64,000 nucleotides of DNA from Chondrus crispus (taxonomy: Eukaryota; Rhodophyta; Florideophyceae; Gigartinales; Gigartinaceae), in NCBI RefSeq assembly GCF_000350225.1, contig NW_005179098.1, forward strand, positions 62,001 to 126,000. The letters run 5' to 3'. Positions 62,901-64,000 of the stretch are shown one piece after another. Numbering within the stretch: position 1 is the stretch's first letter; the number at the start of each line of letters is the position of its first letter. The translations under genes were made by a program, and so were the position numbers. The notes beneath the pieces were generated by a model. It had not been told where the DNA came from. It saw only the letters and a list, made by a program, of their open reading frames with translations, and did not search any database.

Positions 62901-64000
62901 CCTCCAAGCGAGGATTCTTTACATGGGACATCATGCACTGCTTGCCGGTCACCCCGGTGGCAGGAAGATGTTCTACACTCTAACTAGAGATTGCTACTGG
63001 CCATCGCTGGCCGTAGATTGCTACGCAACTGCAAGAAATTGCATACATTGCGCTAAAGAGCGAGTCAAACTTCGGAGGAAGACTAAACGCCTCAAGCTGT
63101 TCCCAGCTACGGCGCCTCTCGAGTCGCTCTCGATCGATCTCCTTGGGGAGTTAATCCGTACCCCTCGCGGAAATCGGTGGCTCCTGGTGATCACGGATCG
63201 CTTCTCCAAGCTGGTCCGCACCGTGCCTCTCAAGAGGATTACTGCCGCAGGAATCGCGAAGGCTTTCGTCCACCATTGGGTGTTTGTCTACGGACCACCA
63301 GTCACCGTGCTGGCTGATAACGGAAAGCAATTCGTGTCCCAACTCTTCCAAGAGATCTGCCGCATCCTGGGCATCAAGAACGTCTTTACGACGACCTACC
63401 ACCCCCAAACAAATGGGCAGGTGGAGCGCTTCAACAGGACAATACTGTCAGCGCTTCGACATTATGTCGCTGAACACCCAAAAGACTGGGACCTCTTCAC
63501 TGATGCGGTTACGTATGCGTACAATACGCAAACGCATAGTACAACCAAGCTCGCACCCTTCGAACTCGTCTTATCGCGACCACCGCATGCCCTATCGTTG
63601 CAGGCAGAACCTCAGCTGGAGGAAGTTGGCCATGCCGAGTATCACACCAAGTGGCGAGCCTGGCTTCGTGGACTTATGAGCACGGCTCAAGCCGAAATGA
63701 AGAAGTCTCAAGAACGCTATCGAGCAAACTACGATAAGCACATAAGCCATCCAAAGGCGGAGTATCGTCCCGGAACACACGTGCTCGTCCGACGCGACTA
63801 CGCGAATCCCCGGACAGAAGCTCGCCACAAGCTGGCGCCAGTGGCAAATGGACCATACCGCGTCGTTTCTGCGGATCAGGACACCGTGGTTATCCAGGAT
63901 GGAGAAGAACAAGAATGCGTTACACGCGATCGGGTAGTACCTGCACCAGTGCAGCCGAGTCAACCCGTAACATCATCCACGACGAATATCCACGATCAAA
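59896..64000 (+). CDS. Gypsy 3 pol, incomplete at window end (fossil)
   Basis: Protease VLDTGAGPNFIRK; reverse transcriptase LRFCVDYRRLNAVT, LDCNSGYWQIPVAEED and CLVYLDDVILFS; RNase H DTNASDYQVGTALFQ and ERNYSTLEKECLAVVWGV; integrase zinc part HHALLAGHPGGRKMFYTL...NCIHCA and core DLLGELIRTPRGNRWLLVITD, LADNGKQF, TYHPQTNGQVERFNRT; C-terminal GPYRVV region. A chromodomain would lie beyond 64000. About one break in the visible part. Confidence 0.9.

Larger units (their letters stand above)
56977..64000 (+). mobile_element. Ty3/gypsy element 3, runs off the window
   Basis: A 921-bp 5' LTR, primer-binding site, gag and pol on the plus strand. The 3' half is outside the window. The visible coding part looks nearly whole, with about one break. 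It is the best preserved gypsy element here. It lacks a second LTR in the window, so its age cannot be judged. Confidence 0.85.

Noticed and set aside
1-64000. tRNA, rRNA or other structural RNA genes
   Set aside because: No tRNA T-loop plus acceptor pattern or rRNA-like stretch was noticed by eye; tRNA-like bases occur only as complements in primer-binding sites.

Overview
This is a repeat-dense stretch of a eukaryotic nuclear genome. Almost every recognisable gene belongs to a transposable element: one Ty1/copia element, parts of four or more Ty3/gypsy elements of the chromodomain (chromovirus) type, solo LTRs, a Helitron-type helicase relic, two pogo/Tigger-like deletion derivatives, a PIF/Harbinger MITE, a 7.2-kb element with terminal inverted repeats, and a gene coding for a YqaJ-type nuclease. 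The host is not provable from the sequence. The mix (GC-rich chromoviruses, few visible introns, Sel1-repeat and Myb/SANT-like relics) would suit a red alga such as a florideophyte; a fungus or oomycete is not excluded.

Layout. 1-167 and 7355-8338 are two pieces of one minus-strand gypsy element (gag start, primer-binding site, LTR), split by a 7.2-kb insertion (166-7356) with inverted repeat ends, dense subterminal repeats and decayed cargo that includes a Sel1-repeat pseudogene. 8377-9690 is a relic of a gypsy-associated antisense ORF. 10.0-11.5 kb holds a small membrane-protein ORF and a Myb/SANT-like pseudogene. 11651-16903 is a young copia element with near-identical LTRs. 16.9-19.8 kb has two pogo-like elements. 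19.9-24.5 kb holds two paralogous small secreted-protein genes, one decayed and one open. 25-29.4 kb has a Myb-like fragment, a Harbinger MITE, the helicase relic and a probable solo LTR. A YqaJ-type nuclease gene (29.6-30.9 and 44.1-45.1 kb) is cut in two by a 13.2-kb gypsy element (30924-44117) with a perfect 5-bp target duplication, and is cut again at 45138 by an LTR. A second gypsy element on the plus strand (about 45.1-56.6 kb) carries a solo LTR in its leader. A third, less decayed gypsy element starts at 56977 and runs off the window.

The most interesting system is shared by the gypsy elements. At least two, and probably three, carry a long accessory ORF read antisense to gag-pol from just inside the 3' LTR. 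In the first full element this accessory block is bracketed by two exact copies of the polypurine-tract sequence. Four LTRs of three divergent types contain a short hairpin whose stem changes sequence with base pairing kept while its loop keeps TGACG. The LTRs are also rich in ACACGTGT boxes.
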